From Thermoclostridium caenicola (GTDB taxonomy: Bacteria > Bacillota > Clostridia > DSM-8532), in contig NZ_FQZP01000005.1 of assembly GCF_900142095.1 (NCBI RefSeq), forward strand, positions 1-64,000: DNA of 64,000 nucleotides, given 5' to 3'. The notes under the pieces are model-generated. The model worked only from the letters and a program-made list of their open reading frames with translations, did not search any database and was not told where the DNA came from. The position numbers and the translations under genes are program-made. Shown here piece after piece: positions 9,138 through 17,927 of the stretch; position 1 is the first letter of the stretch, and every line of letters begins with the position of its first letter.

Positions 9138-10523
9138 TTATATCAGCGGGAGCTTTATTTCAACTGCCGTGCCACCCCCGGAGGACCTATCGAGGCGTAT
9201 CGTACCCTGATGTGCATCAATAATGTATTTGACGATGGACAATCCCAGCCCGGTTCCCGGAACATGCCTCACATTATCCGCCCGATAGAACCGCTCGAAG
9301 ACCTTTTCCCTGTCCGCTTCCGGAATGCCGATCCCCTCGTCCGCCACCGTGATGCGGGCGTGCCCGTCCTCCCTTTCCAGCCTGACGGACACGCTGGAAT
9401 GCGCCGGTGAATATTTGAACGCGTTGTCCAGGAGGTTAACCATCACCTGGATCAGCTTTTCCCGATCACCCCATATGGTAAGGCCGGTTTCAATGAATGT
9501 TTTCAGGACTATCCCATACTTTTCTGCCCGCAAACGCATGCTCTCGGCCGTTTCCGCCACAAGGCCCGACAGGTCCACCCTGGAAAACGCGAGGGTTTCC
9601 TTGCCCGAATCCATTCTTGACAGCGTCAGAACCTCATCGACAAGGCCTGCCAGCCGTTTTGCCTCGCAATTCAGGTGGCTTATGGCCTTGCGGAGATCGG
9701 AACGTTCCTTCATCTCGTCCCACAGGATTTCAGAATAGCCGATAATGGCGGTCAGGGGTGTTCTCAGCTCATGGGATACATTGGACACAAACTGCTTCTG
9801 GCGTTGGATGTACTCCTGCAACTGCGCGCCCATGGCATTAAAGCTTTCGCCCAACCTCACCAGTTCATCGGATCCCTTGATCACAACCGGCCTGAATTCC
9901 CGGTTGGCATATCGTTCCGCAGCTTCCGCCAAATCCCGGATGGGTCTTGTCACCTTTCCGGCAATCACGATGCTCAGGCCGGTCATGATCACGATAAGCA
10001 GGACCGCTCCGATTGCAAAAACCATCACCACATCTGAAATCAGGCTGCGGAAGAAGCTTGCGGGATAGATGATTTCCACGATGCAAAGGATGCGGTCATC
10101 CTGCATGACCGGCGAAGCAAAGTGGACGATATTGTTCCTGGCAAGATAGGCATAATCCCCTTTTTGGGCTGCCGACAAAAGCCTGAGCCGTTCATCTTCC
10201 GTGATATTTTTGGCCAAATCGGTGCTGGCAGCTGCCAGAAGTTCAAGGCGGGTATCATAAAGCCGGACATGCCCGAGAACGAGGCTGAGCTTACCTATCG
10301 CGTCGCGGGCCGTTTCGGCACTGAGCAAGCCTTCCCGGTCATCCCGGAGCAGATGCATCTGGACAATATAGATTTCGGCCAGGCTGGACTGGTCCAGCAG
10401 TTGCCTTTCGATGGCACGGATGCTCAGCCTTTCGATGCCCGCAAGAACGGCCGCGCCGACACACAGGACTGCCGCAAGGGCGGCAACGGCATACAGAAGG
10501 ATCAGCTTGTTTTTCAGCTTCAC
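9138..10523 (-). CDS. Sensor histidine kinase (PhoR/ResE type)
   Basis: 461 residues. Start is a GTG (10523) that follows GGAGG and sits just after the response-regulator stop. TM1 is at about 7-30, an extracytoplasmic sensor region at 31-160, and TM2 at about 163-188. A HAMP linker follows, then the phospho-acceptor His251 in the SHELRTP motif, then a full ATP-binding domain (NLLDNAFKYSP, DEGIGIP, GTGLGLSI). It is a membrane kinase that would phosphorylate the adjacent OmpR-type regulator. The ligand cannot be told; the family includes phosphate- and envelope-stress sensors. Confidence 0.93.
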   Translation of the reverse strand: MKLKNKLILLYAVAALAAVLCVGAAVLAGIERLSIRAIERQLLDQSSLAEIYIVQMHLLRDDREGLLSAETARDAIGKLSLVLGHVRLYDTRLELLAAASTDLAKNITEDERLRLLSAAQKGDYAYLARNNIVHFASPVMQDDRILCIVEIIYPASFFRSLISDVVMVFAIGAVLLIVIMTGLSIVIAGKVTRPIRDLAEAAERYANREFRPVVIKGSDELVRLGESFNAMGAQLQEYIQRQKQFVSNVSHELRTPLTAIIGYSEILWDEMKERSDLRKAISHLNCEAKRLAGLVDEVLTLSRMDSGKETLAFSRVDLSGLVAETAESMRLRAEKYGIVLKTFIETGLTIWGDREKLIQVMVNLLDNAFKYSPAHSSVSVRLEREDGHARITVADEGIGIPEADREKVFERFYRADNVRHVPGTGLGLSIVKYIIDAHQGTIRLDRSSGGGTAVEIKLPLI

Positions 10524-10524
10524 G

Positions 10525-11208
10525 TCAGGAACCTCCAAAACGGTAGCCGAAACCGTAGACCGTGATGATATGCCTGGGATTGGCGCTGTCGTCCTCGATC
10601 TTCTTCCGTAGCCTGGTGATGCAGGTGTCCACAGCCCGGGTATCCCCCATAAAATCATAGCCCCATGCCTTTGACAACAGTTCTTCCCGGCTGAAAACCC
10701 TGCGAGGGTTCCGCGCAAAGACCTCCAGGAGCTCGTATTCCTTAAGCGTCAGTTCAACCGGCCGATCGTTCTTGTAGACCGTTCTGTTGTCTAGGTCTAT
10801 GACAAGCTCGTGATGCCGCACCACTTCAGGGCCGGCTGCCCGTTCATCCCTAAGGCGTCGCAGCACCGCCTTGACACGGGCCACAAGCTCCCTGGCATCA
10901 AAGGGTTTGGTGATATAATCGTCGGCACCAAGCTCCAGTCCAAGGACCTTGTCGACAATGTCATCCCTGGCTGTCAGCATGATGATGGGGGTCCTTCTTC
11001 TGCCCGTCATTTCCCTGCAGAGATCATGTCCGCTGATATCGGGAAGCATCAAATCCAGTATGACCAGGTCGGGCACGAAGGACTCGAACAATTCCAGGGC
11101 CTTCTTCCCGGTGGAAGCGACGGCCACCGAAAACTGTTCCCTTTTCAGGATCATCTCCACGAGTTCAAGGATGGCGGTTTCGTCATCGACAACCAGGATC
11201 CTCGCCAC
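10525..11208 (-). CDS. OmpR-family response regulator
   Basis: 227 residues with a receiver domain (acidic pair DD at 8-9, phospho-acceptor Asp52 in LVILDLMLP, Thr in MLTA, Lys in ITKPF) and a C-terminal winged helix (ELTLKEYELLEVF, then TRAVDTCITRLRKKIE and VYGFGYRF). The start is GTG. It is almost contiguous with the kinase gene downstream, so the two form one transcript. Similar in layout to PhoP or ResD, but the target is unknown. Confidence 0.93.
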   Translation of the reverse strand: MARILVVDDETAILELVEMILKREQFSVAVASTGKKALELFESFVPDLVILDLMLPDISGHDLCREMTGRRRTPIIMLTARDDIVDKVLGLELGADDYITKPFDARELVARVKAVLRRLRDERAAGPEVVRHHELVIDLDNRTVYKNDRPVELTLKEYELLEVFARNPRRVFSREELLSKAWGYDFMGDTRAVDTCITRLRKKIEDDSANPRHIITVYGFGYRFGGS

Positions 11209-11312
11209 TTTATCAGCCTCGCCTTTCCGTTAGGTTGTCTATAGTGTGCGCGATTCACCCGTAAAAAATAATACGGCATGAACCTTTGGGTTTGGGGATG
11301 CACGGCAGCATC

Positions 11313-11342
11313 AAAAAAGCCCCGGGTTAAAAACCGGAGCCT
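11313..11342 (-). terminator. Terminator after kdgK
   Basis: On the minus strand AGGCTCCGG pairs with CCGGGGCTT around a short loop and is followed by TTTTTT. Confidence 0.85.
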
Positions 11343-11389
11343 GATGCCTGGCATGTCCGTTTTTCAGCATTTTGCGTGTCCTGTTTTTT

Positions 11390-12490
11390 CTAGCGCACCA
11401 CCCGGGCCCCGCCGCCGGCCATGATCTTCTCCACTTCCCTGAGGGTGGCCATGGAGGTATCCCCGGGCGTAGTCATTGCAAGGGCGCCGTGGGCCGCGCC
11501 ATATTCCACCGCTTTCTGGGGATCGCCGGTGGTCATGAGACCATAAATCAGCCCGGATGCGAAACTATCGCCTCCACCCACCCGATCTAGGATTTCAAGG
11601 CCATTATAGTCCCTGGCCTTGTAGAATTCGCCGTCCACACAGCAGATGGCGCTCCAGTCATTAATCGTGGCAGTCTTTACGGTCCTGAGTGTGGTTGCCA
11701 CCACCTTGAAATTGGGATAGGTCATCATAACCTCCCGGATCATCTTCTTGTATCCGTCCAGGTTCAGTTCCTTCAGTTCCTCATCATTGCCTTCCACTTC
11801 GAACCCGAGGCAGGCGGTGAAATCCTCTTCATTGCCAATCATGACATCGATGTATCTGGCAATCTCCCTGTTCACTTCCCGGGCCTTTTCCTGTCCCCCG
11901 ATCCCCTTCCAGAGGGAAGGCCTGTAATTCAGGTCATAGGAAACGATGGTTCCGTATTTCTTGGCCGTCCGGACCGCTTCCAGCACCACTTCGGGGGTGG
12001 TCTCGGACAACGCGGCAAAGATACCTCCGGTATGGAACCAGCGTGTGCCGTATTTTCCGAAAATCGCTTCCCAGTCGATGTCCCCGCGCTTCAGTTGTGA
12101 CGCGGCGGTATTGGCCCGATCGGAAACCCCAAGGGCACCCCGGATCCCAAATCCTCTTTCTGTGAAGTTCAGGCCGTTTCTGACGCTGCGCCCGATGCCA
12201 TCGTAGGGGACCCACCGGATAAACCGCGTATCCACACCGCCCTGCATGATGAAGTCCTCAATAAGCCGGCCCACCTCGTTATCCGCAAAGGCGGTCACAA
12301 TGGCCGTATCCATCCCGAAACACTTTCTCAGGCCGCGGCTCACATTGTACTCCCCGCCGCCTTCCCAAACCCTGAAGCTTCGGGCGGTCCTTATCCTGCC
12401 TTCACCCGGATCGAACCTGAGCATGACCTCGCCAAGGGAGATGCAATCATAGCGGCACTCGTCCTTGCTTTTAATGTTAAAAATACCCAT
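11390..12490 (-). CDS. kdgK: 2-keto-3-deoxygluconate kinase (PfkB family)
   Basis: ATP-dependent phosphorylation of 2-keto-3-deoxygluconate to KDPG, the step before the aldolase encoded upstream. 366 residues. PfkB features: the N-terminal GEVMLRFDPGEG with the GGGEYNVSRGL motif, NEEDF, and the C-terminal signature DRVGGGDSFASGL with the catalytic Asp. The start follows AGGAG. It is somewhat longer than typical KdgK (about 310-340). The assignment of substrate rests on family resemblance and on the KDPG aldolase neighbour; other ketose or uronate kinases of the PfkB family remain possible. Confidence 0.88.
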   Translation of the reverse strand: MGIFNIKSKDECRYDCISLGEVMLRFDPGEGRIRTARSFRVWEGGGEYNVSRGLRKCFGMDTAIVTAFADNEVGRLIEDFIMQGGVDTRFIRWVPYDGIGRSVRNGLNFTERGFGIRGALGVSDRANTAASQLKRGDIDWEAIFGKYGTRWFHTGGIFAALSETTPEVVLEAVRTAKKYGTIVSYDLNYRPSLWKGIGGQEKAREVNREIARYIDVMIGNEEDFTACLGFEVEGNDEELKELNLDGYKKMIREVMMTYPNFKVVATTLRTVKTATINDWSAICCVDGEFYKARDYNGLEILDRVGGGDSFASGLIYGLMTTGDPQKAVEYGAAHGALAMTTPGDTSMATLREVEKIMAGGGARVVR

Positions 12491-12615
12491 AAAGGATTCT
12501 CCTTTCCGCTGCATTTCAACCGTCCATGCGCCATCCGCCGTCTCTCCCGGAACACCGGATGTGTTTTCCCTTTCGCACGTTGAAAAATGGGAGGCGGAGG
12601 CCGGGGCGGGCTCAA

Positions 12616-13260
12616 TCAGATTCCCCTGGCCTCCTTAATCTTTTGAATGAAGAGCTTGGCAGTCTCGGTGATTTTATTGTAATCTCCCGTTTTGGCACCT
12701 TCAGTCAGGCTGCTTCCGGCACCCAGGGCCACAGCACCTGCTTTGATCCATTCGGCGGCATTTTCCACCGACACACCGCCGGTGGGTATGAGCTCCGCCT
12801 GAGGGAGAGGTCCTTTAATGGCTCTGATGATGCGCGGACCAAAAAGCTCACCCGGGAACACTTTTACAATGTCCGCACCGGCTTCCATGCACTCCACCAC
12901 TTCGCGGATGGTCATGGCGCCGGGCATGCAGGCAATGCGATAGCGGTTGCAAAGCCGGATGGTATCAAGATTAAGACTGGGGCTGACCACATACTGGGCA
13001 CCCGATAGAATCGCAATGCGCGCCGTTTCGGAATCCAGCACAGTCCCTGCCCCCAGGATGATTTCATCCTCGCCGAATCTGGACGCAAGGGCTTCAATCA
13101 CTTTATGGGCCCCCGGCACCGTAAAGGTGATTTCTATGGCCGGCACGCCGCCTTTCAGGCATGCTTCTGTAATTCTGAAAGCCTTGTCATGGTTTTCGGC
13201 CCGCACGACGGCCACCAGCCCTGTTTCCCTGATACGGGTTATGATTTGCTCCTTTTTCAT
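12616..13260 (-). CDS. kdgA: KDPG/KHG aldolase
   Basis: Class I aldolase that splits 2-keto-3-deoxy-6-phosphogluconate into pyruvate and glyceraldehyde 3-phosphate. 214 residues, the usual length. The catalytic Glu lies in the GGVPAIEITFTVPGA strand, the Schiff-base Lys in VKVFPGE, and the phosphate site is IPTGGV plus GAGSSL. Forms an operon with kdgK (125-base gap). Together they complete hexuronate/pectin-derived sugar breakdown after KDG formation. The promoter and an operator-like palindrome lie directly upstream. Confidence 0.93.
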   Translation of the reverse strand: MKKEQIITRIRETGLVAVVRAENHDKAFRITEACLKGGVPAIEITFTVPGAHKVIEALASRFGEDEIILGAGTVLDSETARIAILSGAQYVVSPSLNLDTIRLCNRYRIACMPGAMTIREVVECMEAGADIVKVFPGELFGPRIIRAIKGPLPQAELIPTGGVSVENAAEWIKAGAVALGAGSSLTEGAKTGDYNKITETAKLFIQKIKEARGI

Positions 13261-13349
13261 GACCTCTCACCCCGTCTTCTTTCTGTTCATCCCATGAACG
13301 CCATTGGCATTTCCGCTGTTATGGTTGTGTTGTACCTTCGACATACGAC

Positions 13350-13401
13350 TGATATATTAATATATCACATTTATTATACACGGAAAAAAGGATGCAGTAA
13401 A
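13350..13401 (-). promoter_or_regulatory. kdgA-kdgK promoter with palindromic operator
   Basis: Reverse strand: TTTACT (13396-13401), 17-nt spacer, TATAAT (13373-13378). Immediately after the -10, at 13350-13367, is the perfect 18-bp palindrome TGATATATTAATATATCA, covering the likely transcription start. This is the arrangement of a repressor site; the regulator is not in the window. Confidence 0.75.
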
Positions 13402-13414
13402 TGGATCTGAAAAT

Positions 13415-13454
13415 AAAAAGCCATGGCAGACCAGAAAGATCTGCCATGGTTTTT
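13415..13454. terminator. Bidirectional terminator
   Basis: AAAAAGCCATGGCAGA and its complement form a long stem flanked by A and T runs on both sides. It ends the kinase/ECF operon on the minus strand and shields the kdg promoter. Confidence 0.9.
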
Positions 13455-13476
13455 GTATGACTGTGACTTTTCAACT

Positions 13477-14547
13477 TTAAACTTGCCCGAAAATCAGATC
13501 GCACTGCTCCCGTATCCCCATTGTCTGGAAGTACTGATTTTCCCGGGGTATCCATTCGCCGAGAAATCTTTTCAGCATAGCCTCCCCGTTTCTTTTCAGG
13601 ATCCTTCTTGCCTGCTCGTCGGGAGGCACCTGAAGAAAGATCTTCAGATCGTAATGCGCTGCCAGCGTGGGATGCATGCTGTAGGAACCCTCGATGATGT
13701 TCAGCTGTTTGGGTTCAACCCGCACTTCCTCCCCAAGGACCTTCTTCCCGCAGTCGAACACGCGGTAGCTGAACGGTTTTCCGCTCTCCAATCCCCGGAT
13801 AACCTCATCATTGAACCGTTCGTAATCCACAAAGCCGCCTGTCTCACGCAGACGCTCTTCGGTTCGTTGCTCCGGCCTCAGGAAGAAATGGTCCATGTGG
13901 AACAGGTTGCAATCGTATACATCGGCCAGCAGGGCACCCAGAGCGCTCTTTCCTGCGCCGCTGTTCCCGTCGATAGCCACCAGCACACGCTTTCCGGTTG
14001 CCAGGAGGGCATCGATTTTCAGAAATACTTCCAGGTAGGTACGGTAATCGGTTTTGATGATCCGGTAGGCAGGGGCGTATGCGGCCTTGTAGGCCTCGCT
14101 GTGGCTCACAGGCGGATAGCCCCTGCCCCGGTAATCTTCCAGGTAGGCTTCCAGGGCTTCCGGCGGGTATTTCAGCACACCGTCCCTGCAGCACTGTCTC
14201 AGGATATCCAGCTTTGCTTCAAACCCCGAAACACTTCCATGAACACAACGCGCGGTATTGACAAAAAAGCGGTTGACGGTGGAAGGGTTTATCGTAAGTT
14301 CGTCCAGCGGCGACAGATCCAGCCGGCACATGCCGTTTCCGATATCGATGAAGCGGGGGCCGGTCACCCGCCTTCCCGCCTGCCTGATGGCCGCACACTC
14401 GTCCATAAGCCGCCTGAGGCTTTCCCGTTCGTCCCGGATCAGGTGACCGCCGCCGAATTCATTCTGATAGACAAGCTTAACGGCATCCTGAATCTCCATT
14501 TCGGGATACAGGTTGGCGTGCATGATTAATACGTTACTTAAGTTCAT
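13477..14547 (-). CDS. Uridine-kinase-like protein with extra N-terminal domain
   Basis: 356 residues. The C-terminal half is a P-loop kinase of the uridine kinase/phosphoribulokinase group: Walker A GNSGAGKS (194-201), a DHFFLRPEQRT segment like the DxFY region of uridine kinases, then an IIEGSY strand and a lid region ending RRILKRNG. The N-terminal 170 residues (MNLSNVLIMH onward, with FGGGHLI and GNGMCRLDL) form a separate conserved-looking domain I do not recognise. It overlaps the ECF transporter gene by ATGA, so transport and phosphorylation of one substrate (a nucleoside or vitamin) is a natural inference. True substrate unknown. Confidence 0.8.
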   Translation of the reverse strand: MNLSNVLIMHANLYPEMEIQDAVKLVYQNEFGGGHLIRDERESLRRLMDECAAIRQAGRRVTGPRFIDIGNGMCRLDLSPLDELTINPSTVNRFFVNTARCVHGSVSGFEAKLDILRQCCRDGVLKYPPEALEAYLEDYRGRGYPPVSHSEAYKAAYAPAYRIIKTDYRTYLEVFLKIDALLATGKRVLVAIDGNSGAGKSALGALLADVYDCNLFHMDHFFLRPEQRTEERLRETGGFVDYERFNDEVIRGLESGKPFSYRVFDCGKKVLGEEVRVEPKQLNIIEGSYSMHPTLAAHYDLKIFLQVPPDEQARRILKRNGEAMLKRFLGEWIPRENQYFQTMGIREQCDLIFGQV

Positions 14548-15083
14548 GCTGCTTTCGCTTCCTCAATATGCCCTGATTTTTTTAATGCCATGACGATAGC
14601 CGGAATAAGCACAATCTGAAGGATAATGCCGGGAATTGCGTTGACAAAAGCTCCGGCCGCAAACATTTCCCAGGTAAAGGCGGAACCGCTCAACCGGTAT
14701 ATGACCAGGCTGGCACCGGCCCAGACGATCCGCCCGAACAGCATGGAAGCCAGCAGGGCCACATAGACGAATATGTTCTTTTTGGGCAGAATCCTGTACA
14801 AGAACCCGGCAGCAAAGCCGTAGGCAGCCAGTTCAAAGGTCATGGCCAGGGCACTCATCATGGGCGGCATCCCAAACAGCACGCTTCTCAGCACAGGACA
14901 AATCAACCCGACGATCAGCCCGTAAGGCCAGCCGCAGACAAACCCGGCCAGAAGGACAGGGATATGCATGGGCAGCAGCATTCTCCCGATGGTCGGGATT
15001 TGCCCGGTCAGGAAGGGCAACAAAAGCCCCAGTGCCAGGAACAGGCCAGAAAGGGTCAGTTTTCTGACTGCATAATTCTTCAT
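14544..15083 (-). CDS. ECF transporter S component (substrate-binding membrane subunit)
   Basis: 179 residues, hydrophobic with about six membrane segments. The N-terminal KLTLSGLFLALGLLLPF and GRMLLPMHIPVLLAGF are the usual opening of energy-coupling-factor S components; the AMTFELAAYGFAAGFLY segment also fits. It would bind a vitamin or nucleoside and dock to a shared EcfA/A'/T module encoded elsewhere. ATG chosen because GGAGG lies upstream; a longer frame exists without a ribosome site. Co-transcribed with the uridine-kinase-like gene and preceded by an unusual leader, so expression is probably controlled by attenuation. Confidence 0.85.
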   Translation of the reverse strand: MKNYAVRKLTLSGLFLALGLLLPFLTGQIPTIGRMLLPMHIPVLLAGFVCGWPYGLIVGLICPVLRSVLFGMPPMMSALAMTFELAAYGFAAGFLYRILPKKNIFVYVALLASMLFGRIVWAGASLVIYRLSGSAFTWEMFAAGAFVNAIPGIILQIVLIPAIVMALKKSGHIEEAKAA

Positions 15084-15105
15084 GGTTAAACCTCCGTCAT
15101 GTAGA

Positions 15106-15204
15106 TTACTGCCGGTACTTGCGCGCAAGACGGCGTTCTGCTTTTGAGACAAAAAAAGTACCACAAAAATATCGCTCCCGTTTTACAAGAGCAAATACCT
15201 TCAT
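15106..15204 (-). CDS. Possible 32-residue leader peptide
   Basis: A small open frame, MKVFALVKRERYFCG..., with a very basic C-terminal half, ends 22 bases before the ECF S component. No clear ribosome site precedes its ATG. Its DNA overlaps the hairpin described for this leader, so it could equally be a chance reading of a structured RNA. Codon choice is more AT-rich than in neighbouring genes. Confidence 0.3.
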   Translation of the reverse strand: MKVFALVKRERYFCGTFFVSKAERRLARKYRQ

Positions 15205-15209
15205 GGTAC
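15151..15209 (-). terminator. Attenuator-like hairpin in the ECF leader
   Basis: On the minus strand GTACCA pairs with TGGTAC, enclosing a second stem (GCTC with GAGC), and is followed directly by a U7 run (15151-15157). The hairpin lies inside the leader, about 70 bases after the promoter and 70 before the gene, so it would stop transcription unless an alternative fold forms. Confidence 0.65.
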
Positions 15210-15280
15210 GCTTGCACATGGATAATCGGTTTGAGGAAAGGAAAAATACTGCCTGTTGACTTCGTGTCAACTTTTAGTCG

Positions 15281-15310
15281 ATCATAGCATACCCTTCCCG
15301 ACCCTGTCAA
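15281..15310 (-). promoter_or_regulatory. Promoter of the ECF S component/kinase operon
   Basis: Reverse strand: TTGACA (15305-15310), 18-nt spacer, TATGAT (15281-15286). It gives a leader of about 190 nt that opens with a GTTGAC/GTCAAC hairpin. Confidence 0.8.
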
Positions 15311-15350
15311 TTGCCCGGGTTGCCATACCAAAAGCTTTCAAAGAAAAGCG

Positions 15351-16058
15351 TTATGCCAGTTCCAGAGCGATCTCCACCATTTGGGTAAAGGAACGCTCCC
15401 TTTCCTCCGCGGTGGTTTCCTCCTGGCTTACAAGGGAATCGGACACCGTCAGGATGCACAGGGCGTTGGCTCCGGCCCTGGCCGCGTTCATGTAGAGTGC
15501 GGCCGCTTCCATTTCAACAGCCAGGACGCCCATGCCGGCCCACTTCTTCCAGGCTTCAGGATTATCGTTGTAAAACACATCCGACGACAGCACATTGCCC
15601 ACCTTCACCGGAATGCCCTTGCGCTCGGCTGCTTCAACTGCCCTTTTCAAAAGGCTCCATGAGGCAATGGGCGCGAAGGTGCCATTGAGCCCGTACTGGC
15701 TCGCATAGGCCGAATTGGTGCAGGCCCCCATGGCGATAACGATGTCCCGCACCTTTACATCCTCCTGGTAGCTGCCGCAGGATCCCACCCGAATAAGGTT
15801 CTTCACCCCGTAAAAATGGATGAGCTCATAGGAATAGATGCCTATGGACGGCATTCCCATGCCGGTTCCCATGACGGACACCTTTTTGCCCTTGTATTTG
15901 CCTGTGAAACCCAGCATATTCCTGACCCGGTTGAAGCAGATCACATCATCCAGGTATGTTTCCGCAATAAACTTTGCCCTTAAGGGATCCCCCGGCAAAA
16001 GGACGGTTTCAGCGATTAAACCTTCCCTGTCCACTTCAATATGCGGTGTTTTTTTCAT
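15351..16058 (-). CDS. deoD: Purine nucleoside phosphorylase, DeoD type
   Basis: Phosphorolysis of purine (deoxy)nucleosides to base and (deoxy)ribose 1-phosphate. 235 residues, the size of hexameric PNPs. It shows [15 protein letters not shown], the phosphate-site RVGSCGSY, the substrate motif [10 protein letters not shown] and the catalytic-loop TVSDSL. The second ATG is used because GGGGG is correctly spaced from it. Fits the nucleoside theme of the uridine-kinase-like gene next door, but the two have separate transcription signals. Confidence 0.96.
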   Translation of the reverse strand: MKKTPHIEVDREGLIAETVLLPGDPLRAKFIAETYLDDVICFNRVRNMLGFTGKYKGKKVSVMGTGMGMPSIGIYSYELIHFYGVKNLIRVGSCGSYQEDVKVRDIVIAMGACTNSAYASQYGLNGTFAPIASWSLLKRAVEAAERKGIPVKVGNVLSSDVFYNDNPEAWKKWAGMGVLAVEMEAAALYMNAARAGANALCILTVSDSLVSQEETTAEERERSFTQMVEIALELA

Positions 16059-16259
16059 ACCCATCCCCCTTACGTCGTTTTATCCGCAACAACATCATAC
16101 CACATGTCCCTGGGTTCTATCCATACGGAGCCATGATTGCTCTCCGCCCGATGATTTTCGTCCCTTCAAACGCCATACTGCCGCATGACCGGTCGTATAT
16201 GGAAAAGCGGATTAACAAATGGTATAATAGGGGCATCGCACTGAAGAAAGATGAGAAAC

Positions 16260-17837
16260 ATGACTGGCAGTTTTGTTGATTTAGGCATTTCTCCGCCCAT
16301 CCTGAAAGCCATTGAAGAGATGGGCTATACCGCACCAACCGAAATACAGAGTAAAGCCATACCGCATATACTCAACAGGCAGGATCTCATTGTCCGTGCC
16401 AAAACCGGGAGCGGCAAGACCGCTGTTTTTGGCGTCAGCCTGCTCCAGTTGACAGATGCGGATGCTCCCGGACCTCAGGCCCTTATCCTGACGCCAACGC
16501 GGGAGCTGGCCGTTCAGGTGGACAATGACCTGAAGCAACTGGGCAGGCACCTTAAGCACAAAACCACGGTTGTGTATGGCAAGCACAGCATGAATGCTGA
16601 AGTCCAGGCCATCCGCAAAGGCGTGACCATCCTGACGGGAACACCGGGAAGGGTATATGACCATATCGAGCATGGCAACCTGGATACCGGCAACATACGC
16701 TTCCTGGTTCTGGATGAAGCCGATCGGATGCTGGACATGGGGTTTATCGGCCAGGTTGAGAGCATCATCAGAACCCTGCCCCGGGATCGGGTGACGCTGC
16801 TGTTTTCCGCCACCATTCCGCCCGAAATAGAGCGGATATGCGCCAGGTATATGAAAAACCCCATGACGGTCGAAATAGAATCGCCGACCAAGACCGTTGA
16901 CACCATCCGGCAGTGCTATTACCGTGTCCAGCCCAACGAAAAGCTGACCCGGCTGAATCAGCTGCTCCTTCTCATGCGCCCTGAAAGCTGCATGATCTTC
17001 TGCAATACCAAGAAAGCCGTGGATCAGGTAACAAGATTCCTCAACAAAAAAGGGTATGGCGCCCAGGCTTTGCACGGAGATATCCCGCAGGGCAGACGTC
17101 TGGCCACCATGCAGCAGTTCAAAAAAGGCGGTTTCCATCTTCTGGTGGCCACCGATGTAGCAGCCCGCGGCATCCATGTGGATGATTTGTCCCTGGTCAT
17201 CAACTATGATGTGCCCAATGAGAAGGACAATTATGTCCACCGGATTGGGCGCACCGGCCGGGCCGGTCATGACGGACAGGCTGTTTCACTGGTGACGACC
17301 GACGATATCATGACCCTTTATGAGATAGAGGAGCATATCGGCACCCAGATCGATGAAGCGGAATGGCCCGATGACGCCGAACTCGAAAAACATTCCGCCG
17401 AAATCGAGCAATGGATCAGGGACCATTCCCTGAACGAGAAGCAAAAGGCGGGCGCTGCCAAAGCCGGTAAAACCCGCACGCGCAGGAGCCGGGAAAAGAC
17501 TTCGCGCCTGCATCCTTCAAAGGCAAAAACCGCCCGGGAAAAGCGGCCAGCGCACAAATCGCCTGAAAAAAGGGCTTCCGCCGTCGGCCACGGTTCATCG
17601 GGAACCAAGCCGGCCAGAACGCGCGACGGACATGTATCAGGAAGCAAACCGGCAGGCAGGATCCGCATTGTACACACATCGGACAAGGCAAAGCCTGTCT
17701 ATGTGGCGGCCAAGCCCACAGTCATCCATACTTCAGGGCAAGAAAAGCCGGAATGCGGTGCAAAACCCGGAAACGACGGAAAAAAGTCTCTTTTCAAGGC
17801 TTTATTCAGCCGTCTGTTCAGCAAATGGAGCAAATAA
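16260..17837 (+). CDS. DEAD-box RNA helicase with basic C-terminal tail
   Basis: ATP-dependent RNA helicase. RecA-like domain 1 has the Q motif region (PTEIQ), AKTGSGKT, PTRELA, TPGR, DEAD (VLDEADRML) and SAT. Domain 2 has IFCNTKK, ATDVAARGIHV and HRIGRTGRAG. After about residue 385 an acidic stretch leads to a roughly 120-residue tail rich in Lys, Arg and Pro, with a repeat-like VHTS/IHTS, likely an RNA-binding extension as in CshA/DeaD proteins, but without a DbpA-type domain. A weak TATAAT lies at 16223-16228. An ATG three codons upstream is an alternative start. Role in ribosome assembly or cold adaptation is inferred. Confidence 0.93.
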   Translation: MTGSFVDLGISPPILKAIEEMGYTAPTEIQSKAIPHILNRQDLIVRAKTGSGKTAVFGVSLLQLTDADAPGPQALILTPTRELAVQVDNDLKQLGRHLKHKTTVVYGKHSMNAEVQAIRKGVTILTGTPGRVYDHIEHGNLDTGNIRFLVLDEADRMLDMGFIGQVESIIRTLPRDRVTLLFSATIPPEIERICARYMKNPMTVEIESPTKTVDTIRQCYYRVQPNEKLTRLNQLLLLMRPESCMIFCNTKKAVDQVTRFLNKKGYGAQALHGDIPQGRRLATMQQFKKGGFHLLVATDVAARGIHVDDLSLVINYDVPNEKDNYVHRIGRTGRAGHDGQAVSLVTTDDIMTLYEIEEHIGTQIDEAEWPDDAELEKHSAEIEQWIRDHSLNEKQKAGAAKAGKTRTRRSREKTSRLHPSKAKTAREKRPAHKSPEKRASAVGHGSSGTKPARTRDGHVSGSKPAGRIRIVHTSDKAKPVYVAAKPTVIHTSGQEKPECGAKPGNDGKKSLFKALFSRLFSKWSK

Positions 17838-17927
17838 GGTTTAAAGGATTGATTGGAAGGGTAAACCTGTTATATATTAAATTTATGTTTTTTTCATACT
17901 GACTTCATTTGCAGGGGGGAAAACGAC

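Noticed and set aside
10524-10718. N-terminal extension of the sensor kinase
   Set aside because: It overlaps the response regulator gene; the GTG at 10523 lies just after GGAGG and before TM1.
15106-15300. TPP, THF or preQ1 riboswitch before the ECF S component
   Set aside because: None of their conserved cores is visible; left as unclassified.
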